Positions 18,083 through 26,022 of a stretch of DNA of 64,000 nt are shown here, piece by piece. Positions within the stretch are counted from its first letter, which is position 1; every line of letters begins with the position of its first letter. Position numbers and translations under genes: made by a program. Below the pieces are notes generated by a model that saw only the letters and a program-made list of their open reading frames with translations, ran no database searches and was not told where the DNA came from. Source of the stretch: Roseibaca calidilacus (GTDB taxonomy: Bacteria > Pseudomonadota > Alphaproteobacteria > Rhodobacterales > Rhodobacteraceae); the NCBI RefSeq assembly GCF_001517585.1, contig NZ_FBYC01000004.1, forward strand, positions 62,001 to 126,000, given 5' to 3'.

Positions 18083-18985
18083 TCACGGAAGCGTCGTGGA
18101 AACGGCCACCCGTTCGGTCAAATCAAACAGTGCTTTGATGGTCGCCAGATCGCGTGCTTCTGACACACAAACAAGGTAGTGACCAACCGTCAGCACCTTG
18201 CCGCGCCCCGTCTGGATACGGATCGACCGCATCTTGCGATCCTCGCAAATTTCGCCGGCCATCACCACGCCAACCCCAATGCCCGCAGCCACTGCATCGC
18301 GCATCGATTCCCAAGACCCAAGGTCCAGCACGGTATTGAGCGCAGCCCCTTCCCGCACAGCATTGGCTTCCAAGGTGCGGCGGGTGCCAGACGTGACCTC
18401 GCGCTGGATCAAGGGCCAAGCCGACAGATCGCGCAGCGATATGCTGTCTTTCCCCGCCAGCGGATGGTCCGGCCCGGTCATCAGAACAAGCTCTTCGCGG
18501 CGCAGTTCCAGCATGTGCAGATCGGCCTCTGCCCCCGGCATCGTCACGAAAGCGGCATCCAGATTCCCCGCGCGCAATTTGTCCAGCAGGTCGAAAGACG
18601 CCATGCAGCGCGCTTCTATCTTAATGCCGCGAAACGAATCCATGAATGCGCCAAGCACATGCATGACGAATTGATGGGTCGAATACCCAACGCGCAGCCG
18701 CCCTTCGCGCAACCCGCGCAACCCGTCCAGTTCCGCCCCCAATTCGTCGGCCAAGGCCAGCAGGGTGCGCAGACGCGGCAGCAGGCGCTCGCACAGCTCT
18801 GTCGGAACGAAAAACTGACCTTGCCGGTCGAACAAACGGTGCCCATACCGGCTTTCAAGCGTGGCCAAATGCTTGCTGACCGAAGGCTGGGTGATTGCAA
18901 GCTCTCGGGCGGTCATATTCACACGCCGGGTCGCAGCCAGTGTTGCGATCACCCGTATCTGCGCGATGGTCAGATTTTGTTGCAT
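18083..18985 (-). CDS. LysR-family transcriptional regulator of the phosphonate locus
   Basis: 300-aa LysR-type regulator. The N-terminal winged helix-turn-helix (residues about 5-60, LAITQPSVSKHLATLESRYGHRLF) is followed by a substrate-binding domain with the typical RVGYSTHQF beginning. The start at 18985 gives MQQNLTIAQIRV and removes a His-rich leader. It is upstream of, and in the same direction as, the importer operon, with a T-N11-A palindrome in the 103-base gap, so it probably activates that operon in response to 2-aminoethylphosphonate or a related compound. The effector is inferred from the neighbours. Confidence 0.88.
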   Translation of the reverse strand: MQQNLTIAQIRVIATLAATRRVNMTARELAITQPSVSKHLATLESRYGHRLFDRQGQFFVPTELCERLLPRLRTLLALADELGAELDGLRGLREGRLRVGYSTHQFVMHVLGAFMDSFRGIKIEARCMASFDLLDKLRAGNLDAAFVTMPGAEADLHMLELRREELVLMTGPDHPLAGKDSISLRDLSAWPLIQREVTSGTRRTLEANAVREGAALNTVLDLGSWESMRDAVAAGIGVGVVMAGEICEDRKMRSIRIQTGRGKVLTVGHYLVCVSEARDLATIKALFDLTERVAVSTTLP

Positions 18986-19249
18986 ATCGTCCACATGATG
19001 ATGGTTTCGAAATACTAGCAACCAGCAGAATACACCACAGATCATGTGCAAGCTGTGACCATGCTTTCCGGTGCAAGCCATCTGTTCTGCGTATGCTCAC
19101 ATTTCCGCATGTCGTCGCGGAGCGCAACGCAATCTGCCAACCGCTGTTTGGCCGGTGAGCGCGCCCTCCAGAGAATTCTTGACAAATTACTATTGTAACT
19201 TCCCTTTCAGCCTCCTACGCGGCGGCCGAGTATTTTTGTCGGAAATGGA

Positions 19250-20296
19250 ATGACAATGCGCACCACCCCCACCTGTCTTGCGGCTCTGAGCGGCGTTGCC
19301 GCGGCCTTTCTGTCCACCGCCGCGCTGGCAGAGGCGACAACCTATCCTCTGACGATCGAAAACTGCGGTCAGCAGGTGACTTTCGCCAAAGCGCCCGAAC
19401 GTGCCGTGGCACTTGGCCATAACAGCGCCGAGATTCTGTTCCTCCTCGGGCTTGAGGACAAGATGGTTGGAACCGCCTTCTGGCCGAACAAGGTTCTGCC
19501 AGAGCTTGAGGCCGCCAATGCCAAGGTTGAGGTGCTGACGGTCGAGTTCCCCACGCTGGAAGCGATCCTTGCCAAACAGCCCGATTTCGTCCCGGCGATG
19601 CTGGTGACGCTGCTTGGCCCGGATAGCAAGGTGGCCAAGCGCGAAGATTTCGAGAAGCTGGGCATTCCGACCTATCTGTCGCCCAGCGCCTGCACCACGG
19701 TGACCGATACCGACAATACGACCGGCAGCAAGTCCACCAGCATTTACGGCCTGCGTGAAAACCTGTGGAACATGGAGCTTATGTATCAGGAAATCGACGA
19801 TCTGGCGCGCATCTATGACGTGCAGGACCGGGGTCAGGCGCTGATCGCTGATCTGAAGGCGCGCGAGGCCAAACTCCGCGAGGAGTTCGCCCAGCGCGAC
19901 GATCTGACCTTCCTGTTCTGGTTCTCGTCGCCTTCGCCGTCGGATGATGCCTATCTGGCGGGCGGCAACGGCCCGTCGGGCTACATCGCTGATCTGTTGG
20001 GCGGGTCGAACGCGCTCAAGACAGAGGCCGAATGGCCCGCATTGGGGTGGGAAGGCATCATGGCCTCGAACCCCACGGTGATTGTGGCCGCTCAGGTGGA
20101 CCGCAAGCGCTGGGGTCTGGACGCGTCGCAGACCAAGATCGAATTCCTGACGACTGATCCGGCGGTCAACCAAATGGAAGCTGTCAAGGCCGGCCGCATC
20201 GCGGTGATGAGCGGGGCGTCCATGAACCCGTCGGTCCACACGCTTTTTGGTGCAGAGCAGTTGGCCGAGCAGCTGCGGATATTTGATCTGCCGTGA
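19250..20296 (+). CDS. Periplasmic substrate-binding protein of a FecB/BtuF-type metal-chelate importer
   Basis: 348-aa cluster A-II binding protein. A signal peptide is visible (cleavage near LAEA), followed by the two-lobe helical-backbone fold: YPLTIENCGQQVTFAKAPERAVALGHNSAEILFLLG in the N-lobe, FLFWFSSPSPSDDAYLAGGNG in the C-lobe. The ligand should be an iron-siderophore, heme or cobalamin, but no TonB receptor or biosynthetic gene is beside it to decide. A TTGACA sequence at 19179-19184 may be the -35 of its promoter. The next gene starts inside its stop codon (GTGA). Confidence 0.85.
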   Translation: MTMRTTPTCLAALSGVAAAFLSTAALAEATTYPLTIENCGQQVTFAKAPERAVALGHNSAEILFLLGLEDKMVGTAFWPNKVLPELEAANAKVEVLTVEFPTLEAILAKQPDFVPAMLVTLLGPDSKVAKREDFEKLGIPTYLSPSACTTVTDTDNTTGSKSTSIYGLRENLWNMELMYQEIDDLARIYDVQDRGQALIADLKAREAKLREEFAQRDDLTFLFWFSSPSPSDDAYLAGGNGPSGYIADLLGGSNALKTEAEWPALGWEGIMASNPTVIVAAQVDRKRWGLDASQTKIEFLTTDPAVNQMEAVKAGRIAVMSGASMNPSVHTLFGAEQLAEQLRIFDLP

Positions 20297-21333
20297 CCGA
20301 ATCTGACATAAACCAAGGCGGGGCAAGCAGGCTTGCCCTGTTCCTTGGGCTGGTCCTGATCCTGCTTGCCATCGCGGTTGCCTTTGCTGCCGCGATTGGC
20401 GATTACAGCATTGGCGTCGGCACGGTGTTTCTGGCTGTGACCAATGGCTTGGGCCTGACCACCGCCGACATCCCGCCGATCGAGCAAAGCGTGGTCTGGG
20501 ACCTGCGGCTGAGCCGGTCCTTGGTGGCGGCCCTTGCGGGCGCGGGGCTGGCGATCTGCGGCGCGATCTTGCAGGCGCTGTTGCGCAATGCGCTGGCAGA
20601 GCCCTTTGTGCTGGGGGTCTCCGCCGGGGCCTCGACCGGGGCGGTGGCGGTGATCGTGCTGGGAATCGGGGCAGGCAGCCTGTCGCTGTCGATGGGGGCC
20701 TTTGCCGGGGCCTTTGCGGCCTTTGCGCTGGTGGCGCTGTTGTCGAACGGGGCAACCAGCGGGCCGAACCATACAATTCTTGCGGGGGTCGCCGCCTCGC
20801 AACTGTTCAATGCGCTGACCTCTTACATCGTCACCACATCGGGCAATGCCCAGCAGGCGCGGGATGTGATGTTCTGGCTTCTGGGCAGCTTTGGCGGCGT
20901 GCGCTGGCCGGATTTTCAGCTTCTGGTCGTGGTGGTGACCATTGGCCTTGTCATTTGCCTTTTCATGGCGCGGTCGCTGGATGCGTTCACCTTTGGTGAC
21001 GAAGACGCGGCTTCGCTTGGCGTGCCGGTAGTGCGTATCCGGCTGATCCTGTTTGCGGTGACAGCGCTGATGACCGCCACCATCGTGAGCATGGTGGGCA
21101 CCATCGGTTTCGTCGGTCTCGTTGTGCCGCACGCAGCGCGCTATGTGGTTGGCCCTTTGCATTTGCACCTTTTGCCTGCCTGCGCGGCGGTGGGGGCGGT
21201 GTTTCTGGTGCTGGCTGATATCGCGTCACGCGTGGTGGCCGAACAGCAGACTATTCCCATCGGCGTGGTGACTGCGCTTGTCGGCGTGCCCTTCTTCGCC
21301 ATCATCCTTTACCGCGCAAGGCCGCAGACATGA
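20293..21333 (+). CDS. FecCD-family ABC transporter permease
   Basis: 346 aa with about nine or ten hydrophobic helices, matching the BtuC/FecCD fold. Recognisable blocks are RLSRSLVAALAGAGLAICGAILQALLRNALAEPFVLG and the C-terminal GLVVPHAAR with VLADIASRVV. The start is a GTG overlapping the binding-protein stop (GTGA at 20293-20296). Its stop overlaps the ATPase start (ATGA). It forms the membrane channel of the metal-chelate importer. Confidence 0.9.
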   Translation: MTESDINQGGASRLALFLGLVLILLAIAVAFAAAIGDYSIGVGTVFLAVTNGLGLTTADIPPIEQSVVWDLRLSRSLVAALAGAGLAICGAILQALLRNALAEPFVLGVSAGASTGAVAVIVLGIGAGSLSLSMGAFAGAFAAFALVALLSNGATSGPNHTILAGVAASQLFNALTSYIVTTSGNAQQARDVMFWLLGSFGGVRWPDFQLLVVVVTIGLVICLFMARSLDAFTFGDEDAASLGVPVVRIRLILFAVTALMTATIVSMVGTIGFVGLVVPHAARYVVGPLHLHLLPACAAVGAVFLVLADIASRVVAEQQTIPIGVVTALVGVPFFAIILYRARPQT

Positions 21334-22095
21334 CCGTGATCGCGCAGAATCTGGTTTGGGGTGTGCGGCGCAAGACGATCGTCAATGACGTGTCACTCGA
21401 CGTTGCCGAAGGCGAGACCCTTGGCCTGATCGGCCCCAACGGATCGGGCAAGTCCTCGCTGCTCAGGCTGTTGTCCGGGTTGAAGGCCCCGCAATCCGGG
21501 CGCGTCGAAATCCTTGGACAGGACATCGCCGGCATGTCGCGCAAGGTCATGGCGCGGCAGGTGGCCTTTGTTCAGCAAAACGCCACCACCGATACCATTG
21601 TTTCCGTCCGCGATGTGGTGCGACTGGGGCGGACGCCACATCGCTCTGCGCTGGCGGGCTGGACTGCCGCGGACGAGGCCGCGGTGTCAACCGCGCTGGG
21701 ACCTTGTGGACATGGCGGACCTCCGCGCGCAGGCATGGCAGACCTTGTCGGGCGGCGAACGCCAGCGCGTTCATATCGCCCGCGCCCTTGCCCAAAGCCC
21801 GCGCGTGATGTTTCTGGACGAGCCGACAAACCATCTCGACATCCACCACCAGATCGAGATTTTGCGCATGGTGCGCAGGCTGGACCTGACCAGCATCATC
21901 GCCCTGCACGATCTGAACTTGGCTGCCATGTTCTGCGACCGGATCGTGGTGCTGCAAGCCGGGACGGTGGCCGCCTGTGGAACGCCTGCCGAGGTGCTGA
22001 CACAGACATTGTTGCGAAAGGTCTTCCGGGTGGAGGCCGAAGTGAGCTTCGGGCCAGAGCCGGGACAGCCGCATATCCGGTTCAGTGGCGTGTAA
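21330..22095 (+). pseudogene. FecE/BtuD-type ABC ATPase with a frameshift
   Basis: The ATPase for the importer is split between two reading frames. The first frame carries the start and Walker A (GPNGSGKSSLLRLLSG) up to AAVSTAL at about 21697. The other carries MADLRAQAWQTLSGGERQRVH, Walker B (VMFLDEPTNHLDIHH) and the H-loop, ending at 22095. The break coincides with GGG at 21698-21700. Reading it as GG would restore ...ALDLVDMADLRAQ, which fits the family. So there is a one-base insertion, either a true mutation that would inactivate the importer, a programmed slip, or a sequencing error in the G run. Everything else is well preserved, arguing for an error or a recent event. Confidence 0.85.
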
Positions 22096-22098
22096 ACC

Positions 22099-23028
22099 AT
22101 GCGCTCGGCCGATCCGCGTCTTGCAATGCTACCCGGTGACGAGACGCTCGGCATTCTTTTGCGCATTGCTGCAACCCTTGCTTTTGCCGTCATGGGGGTC
22201 TGCATCAAGGCGCTGGGGCCCGCCGTGCCCTTGGGGCAGGTCGTGTTCTTCCGATCCGCCTTTGCACTGATCCCGCTGATCGCTTTCTTGTGGTGGTCGG
22301 GCATCTTTCCTTCTGGTCTGACCACCACGCGTCCGCTTGGGCATATTTTCCGCTGCCTGATGGGCGCGGCGGCGATGTTCACCTCTTTCGCCACGATCCG
22401 CCTGTTGCCGCTGGCAGAGGCGACGATGCTGTCCTATCTCGCGCCCGCGCTGATGGCGCTTATGGGATGGGCGCTGCTGGGCGAACGTTTGGGACTGCGG
22501 CGCTTGGGCGGCGTGGCCATGGGGTTGGCGGGTGGTGTGGTCTTTGGCCTGCCGGCCTTGTCGGGCAACTTGCCGCACGGGTCTTTGTTGGGCGTCGCGC
22601 TGGGCGTGCTGACTGCGGTCCTGACAGCCGGGGCGCTGATTCAGGTCAGGCGGCTGACGATACTGGGGGAAGGGGCAGGCGCCATTGCCTTTTGGTTCGC
22701 CGTCGTTTCGGCGCTGGCCGGGGCTGCCACACTGCCGTTGGGCTGGGTGCAGCCGGATGGCTTGCAACTTGCCCTGCTTTTGGGGGCAGGGCTTGCGGGC
22801 GGGGTTGCTCATATCCTTATGACCCTGTCTTTCCGCCATGCCGAGGCCGCAGCACTCGCGCCTTTCGAGTATCTCTCGGTCCTCTGGGCCGTGGTTCTTG
22901 GGGTGATGATCTTCGCAGAATTGCCGGGCTGGTCATTCGTGATGGCCGCCCCGCTGATCCTGGGCGGCGCATTCGTTGCGTCACCCGTCGGGAAAAAGCG
23001 AAAGCCAAGATCGTCGCACAATCACTGA
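22099..23028 (+). CDS. EamA/DMT-family transporter
   Basis: 309-aa membrane protein with ten predicted helices in two EamA repeats (about residues 20-145 and 160-290). Typical blocks are VVFFRSAFALIPL, LAEATMLSYLAPALMALMGW and the second-repeat FRHAEAAALAPFEYLSVLWAVVLG. Members export metabolites such as amino acids. It starts 3 bases after the ATPase stop and so is probably co-transcribed with the importer genes, but the substrate is unknown. Confidence 0.87.
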   Translation: MRSADPRLAMLPGDETLGILLRIAATLAFAVMGVCIKALGPAVPLGQVVFFRSAFALIPLIAFLWWSGIFPSGLTTTRPLGHIFRCLMGAAAMFTSFATIRLLPLAEATMLSYLAPALMALMGWALLGERLGLRRLGGVAMGLAGGVVFGLPALSGNLPHGSLLGVALGVLTAVLTAGALIQVRRLTILGEGAGAIAFWFAVVSALAGAATLPLGWVQPDGLQLALLLGAGLAGGVAHILMTLSFRHAEAAALAPFEYLSVLWAVVLGVMIFAELPGWSFVMAAPLILGGAFVASPVGKKRKPRSSHNH

Positions 23029-23184
23029 TGCTTGGGCGGGCCGGTCTGCGGGAATGGTGTAAGCGTCTGGGCAATGCGGCCTGACCGCGAAAGACCAAGC
23101 GACCGACTGGGCGGACTGGGCCAGCATCGGGCCGTGCGAGGCCGGTGCTTGTGGGCAGCTTTCGCTGAAAGATGCCTGCGCGGT

Positions 23185-23670
23185 TCAGGAACCTTTGTGC
23201 GTGACAGCCGCGATGGACGTTGGAACCTGCCGCAGATCGGCGCGCAGCCGGGTGGGCAGATCCCCGCCAAGCGCGCTGTCCAACGCGGCATGTGTCGCGC
23301 GCCATGTCGACAGCGCCTCGTCCAGCCGGGCCACGCCATCGGCCGTGATCTGGACCAGACGACTACGGCGGTCGGCCTGATCCGCCATAACACGCACAAG
23401 GCCGCGACGCTCCAGCGGCTTTAGCGCCGCCGTCAGCGATGTCCGGTCCATGGCAAGGAATTGCGCCAAGGTGCCGATTGACGGTGGGTCTGGCCGGTTC
23501 AGCGCCATCAACAAAGAGAATTGCCCGTTATTCAGGCCGTGCGGGCGCAAGGCCGTGTCAAACAGCCGCGCCAGCGCGCGGGCCGCGCGCTGCGTGTGCA
23601 GGCACAGGCAGGTGGTGGCCACATGCATGACAATGTCGCGGTCTAGTGTCTTTGGGGTGGACTCTGGCAT
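23185..23670 (-). CDS. MarR-family transcriptional regulator
   Basis: 161-aa winged-helix regulator. The DNA-binding core is SIGTLAQFLAMDRTSLTAALKPLERRGLVRVMADQADRRSRLVQIT, the textbook MarR recognition helix and wing. The N-terminal helix contains CLCLHTQRAARAL. It is divergent from the VOC, GST, DUF1428 and MmcQ genes, with an AT-rich segment containing TGATATCAACTATATT near 23680. It therefore probably represses that group. Confidence 0.88.
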   Translation of the reverse strand: MPESTPKTLDRDIVMHVATTCLCLHTQRAARALARLFDTALRPHGLNNGQFSLLMALNRPDPPSIGTLAQFLAMDRTSLTAALKPLERRGLVRVMADQADRRSRLVQITADGVARLDEALSTWRATHAALDSALGGDLPTRLRADLRQVPTSIAAVTHKGS

Positions 23671-23781
23671 GATATGTTGATATCAACTATATTCAGATCG
23701 CGCAATGCGGCGAGATATCGCAAGGCAGGTTCGGCGGTTAGTCCCGTGCCCTTTCGGACGGCAAAGAATGGAAAGACGGCT

Positions 23782-24216
23782 ATGTTAACTCCGCAATTCT
23801 ACCTGTTTTTCAAGGGCGACTGCCTGCAAGCCATGACGCATTATGCCCAAACCCTCGGCGGCACCATAGAGGGGGTTTTCCTGAACAAGGACGCGGCATC
23901 GCCCGAAGAACGGATGCCGGGGGGCGACGATCTGGTGATGAACCTTGCATTGCGCCTTGGCGACACGCTGATGATGGCCTCGGACAATTCGGATGAGATG
24001 TATGAGCGCCCACAGGGCTTCCGCATCCAGCTAGAGACACCATCGGCCGCCGAATTCGACCGGGTTTATGCCGCGCTGTCCGAAAACGCGCGCGAGATTC
24101 CCATGCCGCCCGGTGAAACCTTCTGGGCCGAACGCTTCGCCATGTTCACTGACAGGTTCGGCACGCCTTGGATGCTGAACTTCACCGGGGCCAGATTGCC
24201 GGATGCGGTGACATAG
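23782..24216 (+). CDS. VOC-family protein (PhnB/glyoxalase-like)
   Basis: 144-aa vicinal-oxygen-chelate fold protein of the PhnB-like group. The start MLTPQFYLFFKGDCLQAMTHYAQTLGGTIEG and the C-terminal FWAERFAMFTDRFGTPWMLNF are characteristic. The ATG at 23782 was chosen because similarity begins there; the frame runs open to 23674. PhnB-like proteins lack a proven role in phosphonate use despite the name. It heads the small MarR-divergent gene group. Confidence 0.85.
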   Translation: MLTPQFYLFFKGDCLQAMTHYAQTLGGTIEGVFLNKDAASPEERMPGGDDLVMNLALRLGDTLMMASDNSDEMYERPQGFRIQLETPSAAEFDRVYAALSENAREIPMPPGETFWAERFAMFTDRFGTPWMLNFTGARLPDAVT

Positions 24217-24243
24217 CCAGCAAAGCCAAGCAGGAGACGTGAC

Positions 24244-24888
24244 ATGCACGATCTGGTTGTGACAACATGGGACTGGGTTCCAGACGGTCCGCGTGGCTTT
24301 GTGCGCGACCTGCGCCTGTGCTGGGCCTTGGAAGAGGCAGGATTGCCCTATCGCGTCGCAACCGTGCCGTTTGATCGGCGTGATCCGTCCCACTATGCCT
24401 ACCAGCCTTTTGGGCAGGTGCCTTGGCTGACCGATGGCGATGTGTCGATCTTCGAAAGCGGTGCCGGGCTGCTGCATATCTCTCGTAAAAGCGAGACTTT
24501 GATGCCGAATGACCCGGCGGGCGCGGCTGAAACGCTGCAATGGGTTTTTGCCGCGCTCAATTCGATCGAAATGGTATCGGTGCCATGGTGGTTTTTGGAA
24601 ATCACCGGGGCAAAGGAAAATGGTTTGACCGGCTGGTTGCAGGGCCGCCTGACCCATCTGGAAACCGTTCTGGAAAATCGCGACTGGCTTGCCGCTGGCC
24701 GATTCACGGTTGCGGATCTGCTGATGGCCGATGTTCTGCGGGTTGAGAAGATTCGGGCTTTCGGCACTCGACCAGCGACAGAATCCTACATTGAACGGGT
24801 CACATCACGCCCGGCCTTTCGCAAGGCACATGCCGATCAATTGGCGCATTTCGCCGCTGCCGATGCGCAGCGGGCGACATTTTCCTGA
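24244..24888 (+). CDS. Glutathione S-transferase family protein
   Basis: 214-aa protein with an N-terminal thioredoxin-like domain (residues 1-85, including RDLRLCWALEEAGLPYRV and the cis-Pro segment QVPWLTDGDVSIFESGA) and an all-helical C-terminal domain (FTVADLLMADVLR). An AGGAG ribosome binding site precedes the ATG at 24244. It probably conjugates or reduces an electrophile; the substrate is not evident. It lies 27 bases after the VOC gene. Confidence 0.88.
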   Translation: MHDLVVTTWDWVPDGPRGFVRDLRLCWALEEAGLPYRVATVPFDRRDPSHYAYQPFGQVPWLTDGDVSIFESGAGLLHISRKSETLMPNDPAGAAETLQWVFAALNSIEMVSVPWWFLEITGAKENGLTGWLQGRLTHLETVLENRDWLAAGRFTVADLLMADVLRVEKIRAFGTRPATESYIERVTSRPAFRKAHADQLAHFAAADAQRATFS

Positions 24889-24903
24889 AGGAACGGACGC
24901 GCG

Positions 24904-25101
24904 ATGATGGCAGATATGGCTTGCGCACCGCGGGTAACTTCGAAGGACACACGGACCAAGTTGCGCGCAGGGCCACTGCCAGAAGAAACGGCGCCCGCCC
25001 GTGTGCAGAACCGCGCCACCGCCGGACGGGAACAGGCCGCGATGATGCAGATGGGTAAGTTCGAAATAGCGGCGCTTGACGCTGCTTTTAACGCAAGCTG
25101 A
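24904..25101 (+). CDS. Small ORF between GST and DUF1428 genes (doubtful)
   Basis: A 65-aa open frame starting with two ATGs 16 bases after the GST stop. Composition is coding-like for this GC range but I recognise no family, and there is no good ribosome binding site at proper spacing. It may be a chance frame or the remnant of a deleted gene in this operon. Confidence 0.2.
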   Translation: MMADMACAPRVTSKDTRTKLRAGPLPEETAPARVQNRATAGREQAAMMQMGKFEIAALDAAFNAS

Positions 25102-25112
25102 AGGATGACAAC

Positions 25113-25466
25113 ATGACCTATGTCGATGGTTTGGTGGCCGCCGTGCCAACTGCCAATAAAGCAGCCTACATAACCCATGCGCAGAACGCCGCCGCGCTGT
25201 TCAAGGAATATGGGGCGCTGAGCGTTGTTGAATGTTGGGGCGATGATGTGCCCGAAGGCAAGGTAAATTCGCTTCATACCGCCGTGTTGCGCAAAGAGGA
25301 CGAGACGGTCGTGTTTTCTTGGGTCACATGGCCGGACAAGGCCACGCGTGACGCAGGCTGGCAACAGTTGATGACTGATCCACGGATGCAGCCAGCCGCA
25401 AACCCCATGCCCTTCGATGGCAGCAGGCTGATCTATGGCGGCTTCGAGATGATCGTGGGCCCATGA
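25113..25466 (+). CDS. DUF1428 family protein
   Basis: 117-aa protein with the DUF1428 signature: MTYVDGLVAAVP at the start, ALSVVECWGDDVPEGK in the middle and a C-terminal MPFDGSRLIYGGFEMIV. The family has a dimeric ferredoxin-like alpha/beta-barrel fold and no established reaction. A GAAGGA site precedes the ATG, and its stop overlaps the next start (ATGA). Confidence 0.88.
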   Translation: MTYVDGLVAAVPTANKAAYITHAQNAAALFKEYGALSVVECWGDDVPEGKVNSLHTAVLRKEDETVVFSWVTWPDKATRDAGWQQLMTDPRMQPAANPMPFDGSRLIYGGFEMIVGP

Positions 25467-25810
25467 CGGGCCGCGACCGCATCAATGCCATCTGCAAGAC
25501 ATTTCCCGGCGCGGAATGGTCCGATCCGTGGGGCGGCGGCCATGACGCGTGGAAGGTCGGCGGCAAGATGTTTGCCTGCATGGGCGCTGTCATGCCGGGC
25601 GTGTCGGTCAAAACCGACAGCATAGAAACCGCCGAGATGCTTATAGAGATGGGTATGGGCGTGAAAGCCCCCTATTTTCACCGGTCATGGATAAATCTGC
25701 CATTCGACGCACCAGAGGATGACCTCAGGCACCGCCTGACATCCTCTTACAGGTTGGTTCGTGCGACATTGCCAAAGAAGCTTCAGGCAACTCTCGCGCC
25801 GTTTGAATGA
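25463..25810 (+). CDS. MmcQ/YjbR-family protein
   Basis: 115-aa protein of the YjbR/MmcQ fold (CyaY-like, double-stranded-DNA-binding in some members). The FPGAEWSDPWGGGHDAWKVGGKMFA segment and the C-terminal SYRLVRATLPKK are typical. It is the last gene of the MarR-divergent group and is translationally coupled to DUF1428. Function is unknown beyond the family. Confidence 0.85.
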   Translation: MTGRDRINAICKTFPGAEWSDPWGGGHDAWKVGGKMFACMGAVMPGVSVKTDSIETAEMLIEMGMGVKAPYFHRSWINLPFDAPEDDLRHRLTSSYRLVRATLPKKLQATLAPFE

Positions 25811-26022
25811 TGCTGCGGACAGATGGCGGGTTTTGGTGAAGGCGGCTTCTGCACATTGCCGGTGCCGATCACCGACAGCCAAAAGACAGCCACATCTTAG
25901 ATTTGCAGGTAAAGCGACAGCGCGCTTAAGCTAGGCCAGCGCCAGATCTGCGTTTCATGCTTGTGCAGCTATCCTCGGGTTGGGGGGGGGGCGAAGTGCC
26001 ACGAGGCCAGACACCGCAGCGT

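Noticed and set aside
25982-25991. Run of ten G residues as a phase-variable switch
   Set aside because: It lies in a convergent intergenic gap, outside any promoter or reading frame I can support, so there is nothing for it to switch.
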